Shown in pieces: positions 35,780 through 46,421 of a stretch of DNA of 64,000 nt. Source of the DNA: Jaapia argillacea MUCL 33604 (lineage: Eukaryota; Basidiomycota; Agaricomycetes; Jaapiales; Jaapiaceae). The notes under the pieces were generated by a model. The model was not told where the DNA came from, did not search any database, and saw only the letters and a list, made by a program, of their open reading frames with translations. Each line of letters starts with the position of its first letter. Position 1 is the stretch's first letter. The stretch is taken from NCBI GenBank assembly GCA_000697665.1, contig KL197731.1:1-64000 (forward strand), read 5' to 3'. Both the position numbers and the translations under genes were made by a program.

Positions 35780-36870
35780 AACCACCTCGTTCCGGCCGCG
35801 GCCCACGACAAACGAATGGTATCACCCCTTCAAGTTGGAACAACAAACCCTGGTGTCTCCATGATGGAAAACAAGACCTCTCGCGCAATCGAGGATGCTG
35901 AGGGTGCACGGATAACACCCGGGTGATCCTCAGCAGTCGCTTCCACAAAACACAGAGAGTTTGCCTTCTAAGCGTCAGGCCGTCGTTACCTCGTCAAATA
36001 CCGTGTGCGCACTCAAACGGTTGATCGGTCACAAGTCCCAGGAGGCTGTGGTTCATAAAGATCAAAACACAGGTACATTTCATTCGTTCATATAAGTCCA
36101 GAATCTGATATTGCTGTTCTATAGGCCATTCAAGACCGCTCTGAAGTCCGATCGACGGCACCTGTCGAGGTCGACTCGGGGGACTTTGGAGAGAAGTACT
36201 AGTAGGTCTACATACGATTCACCTCGTACATCTCTGAATTGGCATCTGACATGGTTTCAGAGTCACCGGATGAGTTATCGTCGATGGTCTTGGTCAAGAT
36301 GAAGCAGATGGCGGAGCAGTACCTGGACAAAAAAATCAAGTGAGTATTCCTCACGAAACTGCGTTCAGAAGGTAGCTAATTAGCTTATCATAGGCACACC
36401 GTTATTACCGTTCCCGCCTACTTCAACGACACCCAATAGCGAACTACCAAGAACCCAGGAATCATTGCTGGAATAGACGGTCCTCTACTGCACTGGCCTA
36501 CTTGTACGATCTCGATCGGGTTGATATATCTGTCATCGCCGTCTACGATCTTGGAGGAGGTAATTTCGATATCTCCATCCTCAGTAGGGTAAGTTGGAGA
36601 AGGTGGTCGGAAAGAATGGCTTCCCTTCAAGTTCTACAAGCTCGAGTTCGAGATTGAGATATTGTTCGGGTCGCACAGCTGGCAGGCCACGGTGTTTTGG
36701 GGGAAGGACAGAAAGGTCAGCCATGTTTCCACATTTCTCGCCAGCGACCTACTGATAGAATTTCCTAGGTTACGAAAGAAGTAGGCTTCGCTCCACTGGA
36801 CAGCGCCTCGTGCGAATGACATCGCACTTGATGAAGTGATAGCTACGTCGGGCAAGTAGCCTCAAAGCAT
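35780..36870 (+). pseudogene. Chimeric Hsp70 pseudogene (mitochondrial-type Hsp70 front, HSPA12-like tail)
   Basis: Degraded pieces of a mitochondrial-type Hsp70 (SSC1-like) are readable in several frames: VSMMENKTSRAIEDAEGARI, KRQAVVTSSNTVCALKRLIG, SSMVLVKMKQMAEQYLDKKI, HTVITVPAYFNDTQ followed by an in-frame stop, then IAVYDLGGGNFDISIL. At about 36587 the sequence switches to a near-copy of 52119-52400, the 3' end of the trefoil-Hsp70 gene (FYKLEFEIEILFGS, WQATVFWG). The similarity runs on into the 3' flank up to a shared GTAGCCTCAAAGC. Frameshifts, the stop and the abrupt switch make it a non-functional recombinant remnant. Confidence 0.75.
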
Positions 36871-37106
36871 CGGGATCTTGTCTTGTCCATCTGTTGTATT
36901 GCTCCGGGTGTCAAAACTCGATCCTGGGGGAGCTCCTTCAGCGCTGTTCCCCCGCACACTCAGGCAGCTTAATGTTCGCTCTACATTTCGGTGCAACATC
37001 GATGGTGCGGGCTGTCGCAGCTTCTGGAACAAACGGCATAACTCGTTGTAAACGCGTGGGGTACAGCTACGAGATACAAGTTATATTCCGATCCCCTCAA
37101 TTCCGG

Positions 37107-38750
37107 TTACGACTCGCTGACGTCCGATAACCTCGAGCTCCCGACCCCCCCAACCTGGATCCCAATTTCAACAGCGGCTTCATCTGTCTGGCATTGTGTT
37201 ATTGGAGACAGATCATTTCGGCCAGGGCATGAGATTGGAGGAAGTCTGCGCAAGCTGCCTTTCGCCATATTGTCGCTGATTTGTTTCTGTTTTCACAACA
37301 TTCGTATCAGATTGATATGTCAGGGAATAGAAGCCTCACCTTGGTTAGAGCCGCCTGGTGAACGTGGACATTCTCAAGGCTACCACTCCATTGTGCTGTG
37401 GTCCTCCCGAGAAACTTCTTAGCGCCAATGACGACCGCGATCTAGCAAATCAAGCGTAAACGTGGAGTGTCGCTGCGAAAAGGTGATCACTCACATCTTT
37501 AGCAGGAAAGACACGATGGTTAGCGCTCAGTTCGGTATCCTCCAGGCCATTGACATACGTCTTGAACGTGTCACAACCGGTGGTACTGAATACGAGTGCG
37601 ACATGGAACCACACACCCAGCGGTGGGAGTTCCGTCTTTCCTTGGTATCCCACCAAGTCATCGCGCCGCGCGCTGGACGCGTATGAGAATTGTAGCACGT
37701 TCTTCTGGGGAGCGGGTGGAAGAGCAAGTGCTAAAAGCGATTTTTCACATTGGGGGGATTCGAAGGATATGATTGAGCGCGGGTGTGTTCGGTCGTCGCA
37801 GAACACCCAGGCTAGAAGTGTAAAGTCATTTTGCAGATTGATATCCAACGGCTGCTCAATAAAGCTCATACTCTGGCAATCAGCGGGGCTGGAAAAGTTC
37901 TTTACTAGTTAGTCGACGGGTACAGAGAGAGATGTTTACCTGCAATTTAGACGGAATGTGAAACTAAACAAGGGAACTGTGTCGGCGCCTAGAGGCTGAA
38001 AAACCCATAGAAACTCCTCCTTGATAGCCGAGTCCGATTCACTATTAGGAATAGCAAGTTTAACCTATCCCGAAGGAGGCAATGAGTCACTGTGCAAAAG
38101 ATCGTGCTATGGGACAATGAGCGTACCAGAGTCGATGAATTTCCGTCAGGGAGGTACCAGCACAACGAAGAATTTTCGATGAGACCCACACTGAAGGTGA
38201 AGTGAAACAATAGTCACACAGAGCCAGACATAACGGCAAGATCCATTCGCACATGTAATGGCCAGCACGACTCCCTTCGCGAACGTACCATCTTGTCGGC
38301 GTGCTTGTTGTCCTTCGGCCCACGACGGTCCCACCGCTGTCGGTTCTCACAGCCGGAGGAGAAGGCCGGGAGGTAACCCATAACTCTTCTTTCTGGTTCA
38401 CTATGGAGTAGGTATCGTTACCATACTTCGTCACGATCCACTGCCAGGATAAAGGATCGATGTCAGCGCAGATCGTCGTGATCATTTCAGGAACCACAAC
38501 TCGCCTTGATCACGTCGTCCGTGAGATCATGATGTTTCGCGGCACACAAGGCTGTGCCATCTTCGTCGGGATCAGCGAGTGAGATGAGATGATCTGACGC
38601 CTTGTTGGATATTGCGTACGTCCCCCCTTCCAACTTCCCAAAGGTAATCATCATCCGCCCCTTGCGGTTGGGCCTCTCCAGCGGGACGGTGTCTATCACA
38701 TGTGGTTGGCCCAGGGGTCCCTGGTCGAAAATATTAATGAGCGTAGGCAT
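37107..38750 (-). CDS. Beta-trefoil + LamG-like fusion protein
   Basis: Seven exons (38654 or 38750 to 38505, 38440-38253, 38190-38127, 38064-37940, 37888-37495, 37441-37340, 37286-37107) join in frame. Length is 400 residues from the ATG at 38654 or 432 from the in-frame ATG at 38750; the shorter start fits its paralogues. Residues 1-165 form a beta-trefoil (GKLEGGTYAISNKASDHLIS, DLTDDVIKWIVTKYGNDTYS, SLCWYLPDGNSSTLVKLAIP, EEFLWVFQPL). Residues 185-340 look like a LamG/concanavalin-type jelly roll (DINLQNDFTLLAWVFCDD, LPPLGVWFHVALVFSTTG, FKTYVNGLED, IAVVIGAKKFLGR, QWSGSLENVHVHQAAL). Both folds commonly bind carbohydrate. There is no signal peptide, so it is probably cytosolic. Trefoil exon 3 is 64 bases, as in the other trefoil genes here. 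The first intron (38441-38504) has a GC donor. The acceptor before the LamG part is chosen for frame and is the least certain junction. Confidence 0.75.
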
Positions 38751-39666
38751 TGAGAAGCTAGTTGCGGGTCAAGGGGTTCGCGATCGTATTGCAACTTGGG
38801 GCGCCCATCGTCTTTGTTTACACAAGTAATGCCGGGCGCTTCCTGCAGCCGACTCGAATCGGACGTACGGTTCAAAGTGATATGATGTCATTGTCTCTGT
38901 GTCCCACAACACAAACTCTCATCTCAAACATAGTCAAGTGGAGTGCTACTACCAACTCGAACCGAGGGACACAGGTTCTTTCCCACACGCACCGATGATT
39001 GAGAAACTACCAGTTGGTCACTACTCGCAGCGTACAGCGCCTTTTGTCCCTTCCAGCGCAATCTGAGGGGTGGCGATCGTCGAGCTGGTATGTGGGTGCG
39101 AAGTTCTAGCCTGGGGACTCATTAGGAGGAAGGTCAGCAAGTAGGGTTAGGGCAGAAGGGTGTAAGAAGTGGCGGAGAAGGATGGAAGTGGACCGTGTAT
39201 CGAAAATGGTGCCTGTTCAACCAAGCAACGACTCGAAGTTCCGTGCGATGTCGGAAATCTGGAATGCCCTTCTAGAAATTCCGAATATTAATTTCGCCTG
39301 TTACTTGCAATCACTGTATGATTTCCTTTCCACGATCCGCCACAATCAATACCTTTGGCTAGCCTGCCATTCGCTCGAGCACCCCACTCGTTGGTTGCCT
39401 CGGTTTCTCGAAATCCCACTCGAAAGGTATACCGACAGCCCCCTGGTTCACCAGGACAAGGTTATATCTGGACAAAATCTGTACCGCAGGGTCCTGCTGA
39501 GCCACGCAGTTCGATATAGGAGATGTGTGCTAGACGTTTGTTGCAGAAATCACCACAAAAACAAAATCAAAGACGATGTTGGTTGCTCCATGCCGCGTAA
39601 AACACATCAATTCGTCGCTCGCAAACATACATTGTACAACTGAAAATCGATTCCTCTGCATACTGC
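38751..39666. other. Region with an unassigned plus-strand frame
   Basis: Upstream of the trefoil-LamG gene. A 153-codon plus frame (39182-39643) reads like a possible small protein (SEIWNALLEIPNINFACYLQ, DFLSTIRHNQYLWLACHSLE) but I recognise no family. It runs antisense toward the end of the trefoil gene, so it is not called as a gene. Its last part (39600-39666) is shared with 43335-43400 by segmental duplication. Confidence 0.35.
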
Positions 39667-40564
39667 TCAAGCTTGAGCCCTAATGAAGTTCCACTTGTCC
39701 TTGTCATTAGCAGCCGAGTCCAACTTGACCTAGAAACAAGTCAGCAATTGATTTCGGGGGCTCTCGCCCAGAACATGACCTACAGCTGTCTTATCGGTGC
39801 CGCTCACAAGACCCCAGAAGAGCGAATCATTGTTGTTCGGATAGATGCTGAATCAATCGCACCCACAGTTAGCCATGGCCAGAGGGGTAACAGAACCGAG
39901 GTCCTCACAGATATTGGCCTTTGGTACTGGTTTCCTTGATGACCCATTGATACTGGTCGAGACCTGNNNNNNNNNNNNNNNNNNNNAGTTCCACTTGTCC
40001 TTGTCATTAGCAGCCGAGTCCAACTTGACCTAGAAACAAGTCAGCAATTGATTTCGGGGGCTCTCGCCCAGAACATGACCTACAGCTGTCTTATCGGTGC
40101 CGCTCACAAGACCCCAGAAGAGCGAATCATTGTTGTTCGGATAGATGCTGAATCAATCGCACCCACAGTTAGCCATGGCCAGAGGGGTAACAGAACCGAG
40201 GTCCTCACAGATATTGGCCTTTGGTACTGGTTTCCTTGATGACCCATTGATACTGGTCAGACCTGGCAGCAACGCGATCGCCAGAGCTGGGAGCAGCGCC
40301 GACATAGGCATAGTTGGCGAAGACGTAGTTGGCAACAAGGTACTTGTCGCTGCTGAGCAAGGTGATGTTCCACTGGGTGGAATGGTCAGCGTAATTCAGC
40401 GTGATCAGACGAGTTTGACATACCTTGGTGTCATCGTTATCGGTATCCTTGCTAGCGATGACGGCGGATCCGGTATTGGCGTCTGGGAGAGTCGCAAAAG
40501 CACCGCTGTCGACATTCTTGATGCGGTAGGTGCCGCTTTGGAGCTTTCCGGTGACGTTAGACAT
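39667..40564 (-). CDS. Beta-trefoil (ricin-B-like) protein, copy 1, split by an assembly gap
   Basis: The gene is almost identical to the one at 43401-43998. Exons 1-3 are 40564-40424, 40372-40209 and 40147-40084, and exon 4 starts at 40029. The contig is then broken by 20 Ns (39967-39986). The sequence left of the gap repeats exons 2 (part), 3 and 4 exactly, ending with the stop at 39667-39669. Collapsing the repeat gives a 143-residue trefoil: SGTYRIKNVDSGAFATLPDA, WNITLLSSDKYLVANYVFAN, YQWVIKETSTKGQYL, DSLFWGL and KWNFIRAQA. Beta-trefoils of this small secretion-signal-free type in mushrooms are lectins or protease inhibitors (ricin-B or I66 type); which applies here is not decidable by eye. 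Confidence 0.8.
39967..39986. other. Assembly gap (20 N)
   Basis: Twenty unknown bases. The 270-280 bases on each side are direct copies (39687-39966 and 39987-40266) differing only by one inserted base next to the gap, so the gap is most likely an unmerged contig overlap, not missing sequence. Confidence 0.9.
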
Positions 40565-43400
40565 GTTGGTTGGTAGATTCGAAGAGCTGTAAGAGATGTG
40601 GGATGAGGTTTGAAGTGAGATGGCCTGGGTTTATATGTGGTTTTACGACGCGCCCCATGGGGCCATTCCATGGTTGGATACAGCTCTATCTATAGACCGC
40701 ATAGTACGAGTGATCATCCGATCATACCAAATCGTCCCGCTTGGTAATGTTGCGAGTAGAGCGGGAATGTTCAAGGTCTAGAGAGAAATCCCAGAAGGAG
40801 ACAGGGCCAGCCTACATCAACGAGTCATGCCAGATGGAGCGTGCATTCAACACAAACGGATTGTGAACTCGATGAACCTTCTGGTCAACATGGAGGTCCC
40901 CCTGATCCAAAAAAACCCCAAGGGGCTTGGAGAACCTCGTGAAAGCAAACTATCACGTCGGAGCTGCTCTCCCTCCGACTAGCATCGAAATGAGTACCCC
41001 AAATCCAAGGCATGTAGATTTCGCCATCGCACCTCACTGTTGAGTCACTGCACGGTGGCAGTGGCGAGAAAACTCTAGAAAGACGACCGCCTGACATCGC
41101 CGATCTTTAACACCACTGGAGTAAGGTAAGGGTACCCCAAAATAAAGTTGAGCTTTACACACCGTCGGAAAACCCTCTGTCAATGGCCCGGTAAACCCTC
41201 GGCCTTGGTTGCCAGTGAGAAATATTTCAAATGCATGTCTCAATAGCGGCAGAGGGTATTAGCGGACGCCATAATGAACGGGTACAGGATATGTCCATTA
41301 AGCCAAGGCATGTCATGGATCACCAGGATGACGAGCGAAGGGGACTTACTGCGCTGAAATGTTACAATCTGTCGTATGGTGCATTGGGTATCATTTCGGC
41401 ATCAATTAAATCCAATGGTGGTTCAGCTCAGTGGTCCTGTAGGAAACGGGGGAGTTCTCGATCCAGGATGTATCGACTTCAAGTTCGTGATTGCCAGAAC
41501 AGAGAACAGTTCAAACATTGGCGCCCGGGTGTGACAGAGTCACAACATACCATGTGACCCAGTCAGTGTTCGGCCTCCTCAATCCACTCACGAACGTTGC
41601 GAGGACTTCTGCCAAATTCCGACCAATCAATGTCCCCATCACCCACGAAACGTTCATTAATGCTCCATTCCCTGAGTAATATTAGACCAGGATACCAATG
41701 CGCCCAATGTGGTCCTCATTGCGTCTCGCACGCGTACACGTTTGTGACGCAGAATTGCGCAAGGCTAGTGCCATTCCATCCTGTGCATATGACCGCAGCC
41801 TCACCGACAGGGTCCGTCTGGTCTTGTTCATTTGGAGGACGAAAACCTTCGTCTGGCTTCTGTCCCCTTGCTCTGCGAGGGTCCTCGACATGAGAATCAA
41901 TTGATCACCTTGCCCCGTCGGATCATGTGCTCCCGATCGCAGGGTTCAACAAAGGTGCCTCGTTCTGCTGCAGGCTCATATCACTGGCAGGAACTGGTAT
42001 TTTCGGATTACTGATGTTGCGCGGATTTGACGATGATCCCCAGACCATACACAGACTAGTCCACCAAGCCTCAGAGTGTGCGGGGAGACGAAATCGCCGA
42101 GTTGTGTCCATGCCACTCGGTGAAACAGTGGACATCTCGTGCCACCTGCTTCAAGAAGAAGCATGTTCGATCCCGAGCTTTTGGCTTGAGGGAAGATGCG
42201 AAAACGAGACAGATCACGAAGGAGGTCATGAATGTTACGGCAGAACATTAGTTCATAGCATGAGCACACTGAGCTACGAAGGAACGCCATTCGGGGGTTT
42301 GGAAAGGGCGACACTAGTACTTGTGCACTTCTCGCTGTCTGTTGGCGAACTTGAATTTGTCATGGGCGGGGAGATCCAACCTAAAACCTTAAGTACCAAT
42401 CGGAGAAGAGAAGTATCTGTCTATTAGACTAAGGTTTAATTATACTAGGAGAGAACGTGAAGTTGCATGAAAAGGGGACATCTGGGATTGTTCGATTTAG
42501 TAGTCGTCTCGCGGAGTTGAAAACTCGGGAGGACCCATGTAGCAGTGTACGGTAAACTCCACAGATACACTGTTGTTGAGCTCGACGTTCTGCATGATGG
42601 TGCCATCGGCGACCCTCCAGTCCCCGTGATCCCCCCAAATTTCCTCCCAAATTTCCTCGGAACCACGTGCATAATGGGCACATGTGACTCAGCGCGACAT
42701 CCTTCAGATTCGGTCTTACCCTCCAGGCCGAATACTGCTCCTGTCATCGACTTGGAGCCTTTGTCACCCCCACCTCGGAAACCATCGTATAACTCCCTGC
42801 GTACAGCTAGTGGGTCAATTTCGACTTCGGGATGGGGAGGATCGTTGACTATCCCATGACCTTCAAGTTCCGTCCTGTGAATTTGACCAAGACCCCCCGT
42901 CTTGTCGAAAGGTACATAGGATTGAAACATACTGTCGAGGAACCGCGCGAGCCGTGCCTCGTGATGCAGCTATAAGTTAGTTCCATCAATAGACGAGGTC
43001 AGGGCTAAGGAGTTTCGCTCCCCTCTTACCAACTCGAATGCGACGACGCGAACCGTCCTCACGTGAGATCTCGCCAATTTGATCTCTTCGCCCCAGAACC
43101 TTTGCGCCGATGGACCAAGAAGGAAAGTACGCCTTGTTTTCATCGGACAGGAAGTAGGGGGATGAGGGTTGCGTGGGGGACAAGTGCATACTCGCCGTCG
43201 ACCGATTCAGAGACACGGAGTTTGAGTCGCTAATCCTTTCCCGTATGACATCCGCCTCAAAACAGGGGGGGCTTTTCAGAAGCTCATTGGACACAAATGA
43301 TATCAATGTCGGTCCCTCCAGTAATGTCGTCGTAAAACACATCAATTCATACTCGCAAACATACATTGTACAACTGAAAATCGATTCCTCTGCATACTGC
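40565..43400. other. Duplicated, degenerate region; possible unassigned minus-strand gene
   Basis: 40565-42100 is the left copy of a segmental duplication whose right copy is 43999-46030. Matching blocks are 40680-41100 with 44110-44500, 41105-41335 with 44570-44815 and 45130-45360, and 41560-41880 with 45480-45780. No intact gene survives in it. 42445-43440 is unique and holds two long minus-strand frames (for example SSPYFLSDENKAYFPSWSIG and DKTGGLGQIHRTELEGHGIV) that could be exons of an unrecognised gene. I cannot join them with confidence. Confidence 0.45.
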
Positions 43401-43998
43401 TCAAGCTTGAGCCCTAATGAAGTTCCACTTGTCCTTGTCATTAGCAGCCGAGTCCAACTTGACCTAGAAACAAGTCAGCAATTGATTTCGGGGGCTGTCA
43501 CCCAGAACATGACCTACAGCTGTCTTATCGGTGCCGCTCACAAGACCCCAGAAGAGCGAATCATTGTTGTTCGGATAGATGCTGAATCAACCGCATCCAC
43601 AGTTAGCCATGGCTAGAGGGGTAACAGAACCGAGGTCCTCACAGATATTGGCCTTTGGTACTGGTTTCCTTGATGACCCATTGATACTGGTCAGACCTGG
43701 CAGCAACGCGATCGCCAGAGCTGGGAGCAGCGCCGACATAGGCATAGTTGGCGAAGACGTAGTTGGCAACAAGGTACTTGTCGCTGCTGAGCAAGGTGAT
43801 GTTCCACTGGGTGGAATGGTCAGCGTAATTCAGCGTGATCAGACGAGTTTGACATACCTTGGTGTCATCGTTATCGGTATCCTTGCTAGCGATGACGGCG
43901 GATCCGGTATTGGCGTCTGGGAGAGTCGCAAAAGCACCGCTGTCGACATTCTTGATGCGGTAGGTGCCGCTTTGGAGCTTTCCGGTGACGTTAGACAT
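43401..43998 (-). CDS. Beta-trefoil (ricin-B-like) protein, copy 2
   Basis: Four exons (43998-43858, 43806-43643, 43581-43518, 43463-43401) give exactly 143 residues. The trefoil repeats are visible as LQSGTYRIKNVDSGAFATLP, TKWNITLLSSDKYLVANYVF and YQWVIKETSTKG. The end reads IYPNNNDSLFWGLVSGTDKT, AVKLDS and DKDKWNFIRAQA. No signal peptide is present, as is usual for cytosolic fungal trefoil lectins and I66-type protease inhibitors, which serve in defence against grazers; that role is inferred. Introns lie after the Lys of NDDTK, within QYL and after KTA, the same places as in the trefoil-LamG and trefoil-Hsp70 genes. The coding sequence is essentially identical to copy 1, so the duplication or conversion is recent. 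Confidence 0.9.
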
Positions 43999-46421
43999 AT
44001 TGGTTGGTAGATTCGAAGAGCTGTAAGAGATGTGGGATGAGGTTTGAAGTGAGATGGCCTGAGTCTATATGTGGTTTTACGACACGCACCACGGGGCCGT
44101 TCCATGGTTGGATACAGCTCTATCCACGGACCACACAGTGCGAGTGATCATCCGACCGTGCCAAAATCGTCCCGCTTGGTAATGTCACGAGTAGAGCGGG
44201 AATGTTCAAGTTCTAGAGAGAACCCCCAGAAGGAAAAGGGTCAACTTAGATCAACGAGTCATGCCAGATGGAGCGTGCATTCGACACAAACGGATTGTGA
44301 GCTCGATGAACCTTCCAGTCAACATGGAGGTCCCCCTGATCCAAAAAACCTCAAGGGGCTTGGAGAACCTCGTGAAAGCCAACTATCACGTCGGAGCTGC
44401 TCTCTCTCCGACTGGCATCGAAATGAGCACCCCAAATGCAAGCCAAGTGGATTCGCCATCTCACCTCAATACGACCATGATTAGATGGGGTGTACCCCAA
44501 AACAAAGTTGTGCGCCGGGGTAGACAGAGACTTGATGTGGGACATCCGCCTGAATTGGTCAAGAGTATGATCAATTGATTCACGTTCCGACATACCTCAG
44601 TAACCTCAGACTTCTTGGGCGATATCGATCGGTGATGCTCTTGATGCGTACATATTTGCAGACCGTCAAAAAACCCTTTGTCCATGGCCCACTGAATCCT
44701 CAGCCTTGGCTGGGAAAAACGTCAAATACGCGTCAGGATATATCCACGGCCATACTGAATGGGTTCAGCATATGTCCGTCAACCCAGGGCGTGTCGTGGA
44801 TCACGAGGGTGACTGTTACTCGATGAAGCTTCTGATCAATACGGGGGCTCCTTGAAGCCATAAAATCCACCTAAAGTCCCTTGCAGAACCTTGTGAAATC
44901 AAGATCTACACCGGTGCAGCGCTCTCTCCGACTGGCGTCAAAATGAGCACCCCATTTGCTAGGTCAGTGAATTTCGCCATCTCACCTCATTGTTGAGTAG
45001 CAAGCACCCTCCGGAAGGACGATCATCTGATACTCCCGATCTTCAATACCACTAGGATGTACCCCAAATGAACGCCGAAGACGAAAGAACCTCCATGGGA
45101 GACGTCCATTCACTGGCAATGTGATCAAGGGTGTGCTCAATCGGCTCCAATTCCAACATACCACACCTCTGGCTTCTGGGGCAATATCGCAGAGTCCCCC
45201 TTAGGGATGCGTACATAGTCACAGAATATTGGAAAATCATCAGCCGTTGTTGAGAAATATACGTGTCTCGAAAACTGTTGAGGATTTTCGAGGTGGCCAT
45301 ACTGAATGGGTTCGACATACCCCCATCAAGCCAGGGCGTGTCGTAGATCACCAGGGGTGACTGAGCGTACTGAGCCGAACTATGTTGAAGATGGAGCGGG
45401 TTGCAGAACGGTTCAAGCATTGGCAGTGTGACAGAGTCCAAGTCACATGTAAGTAACCCCAGGCTGCGGACCCACTCAACTTCCACTCGCGAACGTTGCA
45501 GCGACTTTTGCTAAATTCCGACCAATCACTGTCTCTACCGCCCACGAAACTTTCATTATTGTTAGACCAGGATGTCGATGTGCTCGGAATAGTCCTCATT
45601 TGCGTGCTCACGAGGCAGAATTGCGCGGGAGTGCAGGTCTAGTGCTTCCTAGTAGCGCTCCACCCTTTGTATATGACCACAGCTTCGCTTATTGCACCCG
45701 TATGGTCTTGTTCATCCGGGGAACGAAAACCTTCGTCCGGCTTCAGTTTACCCTCTTGCTCTGCGACGATCTATGCCTTCAAGGATACTAGCCACGTGAA
45801 TCCCCTCGGATTGCAACAGCCTCCTACCACCCTCATGTTCTGCGCTCCAGAGTACTGGATTCTTGCCCCGGAGATGCCTGGTTCTACTTCAGCCCCATAC
45901 CAGGAACTGGGGTGTTCGGGGAGGTACCCGATGATCACTGCTGGTGGTGACAGATCCGATGATGATACCCATACCAGCTGGATCAGACTAGCACACTTCG
46001 TCTCCGCAGACCAAAGAACCAGTTTTCGTGTCATTGATTGTGAAATACAGCCCCCCCTTGACCATTCTACCTGAACGGGCGGCCCTTAGCTCACCCGACC
46101 GCAGTCGACGAGTCTACTGTATCTTTCATGTCACTCTCGAAATTCTTCTGATGACACTGTTGTGTGTCCTGTCCTTCTCGCTACAAGAGTCGTAGGTTCG
46201 GACCGGAGTCTTTGAGTCATTCCATCAACGACCCTTCGTTGTTATCGACAACTTCTGTCCTTCATTGTGAACAGCGTACGGATGGCGACTAGTACTGGTA
46301 GTAATACACCTTTGAATTGACAAGCAGTATTCATACAAATTCAGCAGGGATGAGAGTCGCTGGGCCTTGGCATGTCTTTCCCTAGTCGAAGATGAGGTGT
46401 CAAGTTCGGGGCGCGAAAAAT
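43999..46421. other. Right copy of the segmental duplication with internal tandem repeat
   Basis: Shares blocks with 40565-42100. Inside it a unit of about 550 bases is itself present twice in tandem (about 44245-44815 and 44816-45365; one copy at 40830-41340 on the left). Minus-strand frames contain a recurring string related to VIYDTPWLDGGMSNPFSMA, mostly broken by stops. I do not recognise it. The segment is probably decayed gene sequence carried with the trefoil gene. Confidence 0.45.

Noticed and set aside
39182-39643. 153-codon plus-strand frame
   Set aside because: Plausible composition but no recognisable domain, and its end lies in duplicated sequence that is untranslated in the second copy.
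44816-44900. Aspartic-protease-like string (SMKLLINTGAP) on the plus strand
   Set aside because: The active-site Asp is Asn, a stop follows at once, and the other copies of the repeat read differently there. No pepsin or retropepsin context is present.
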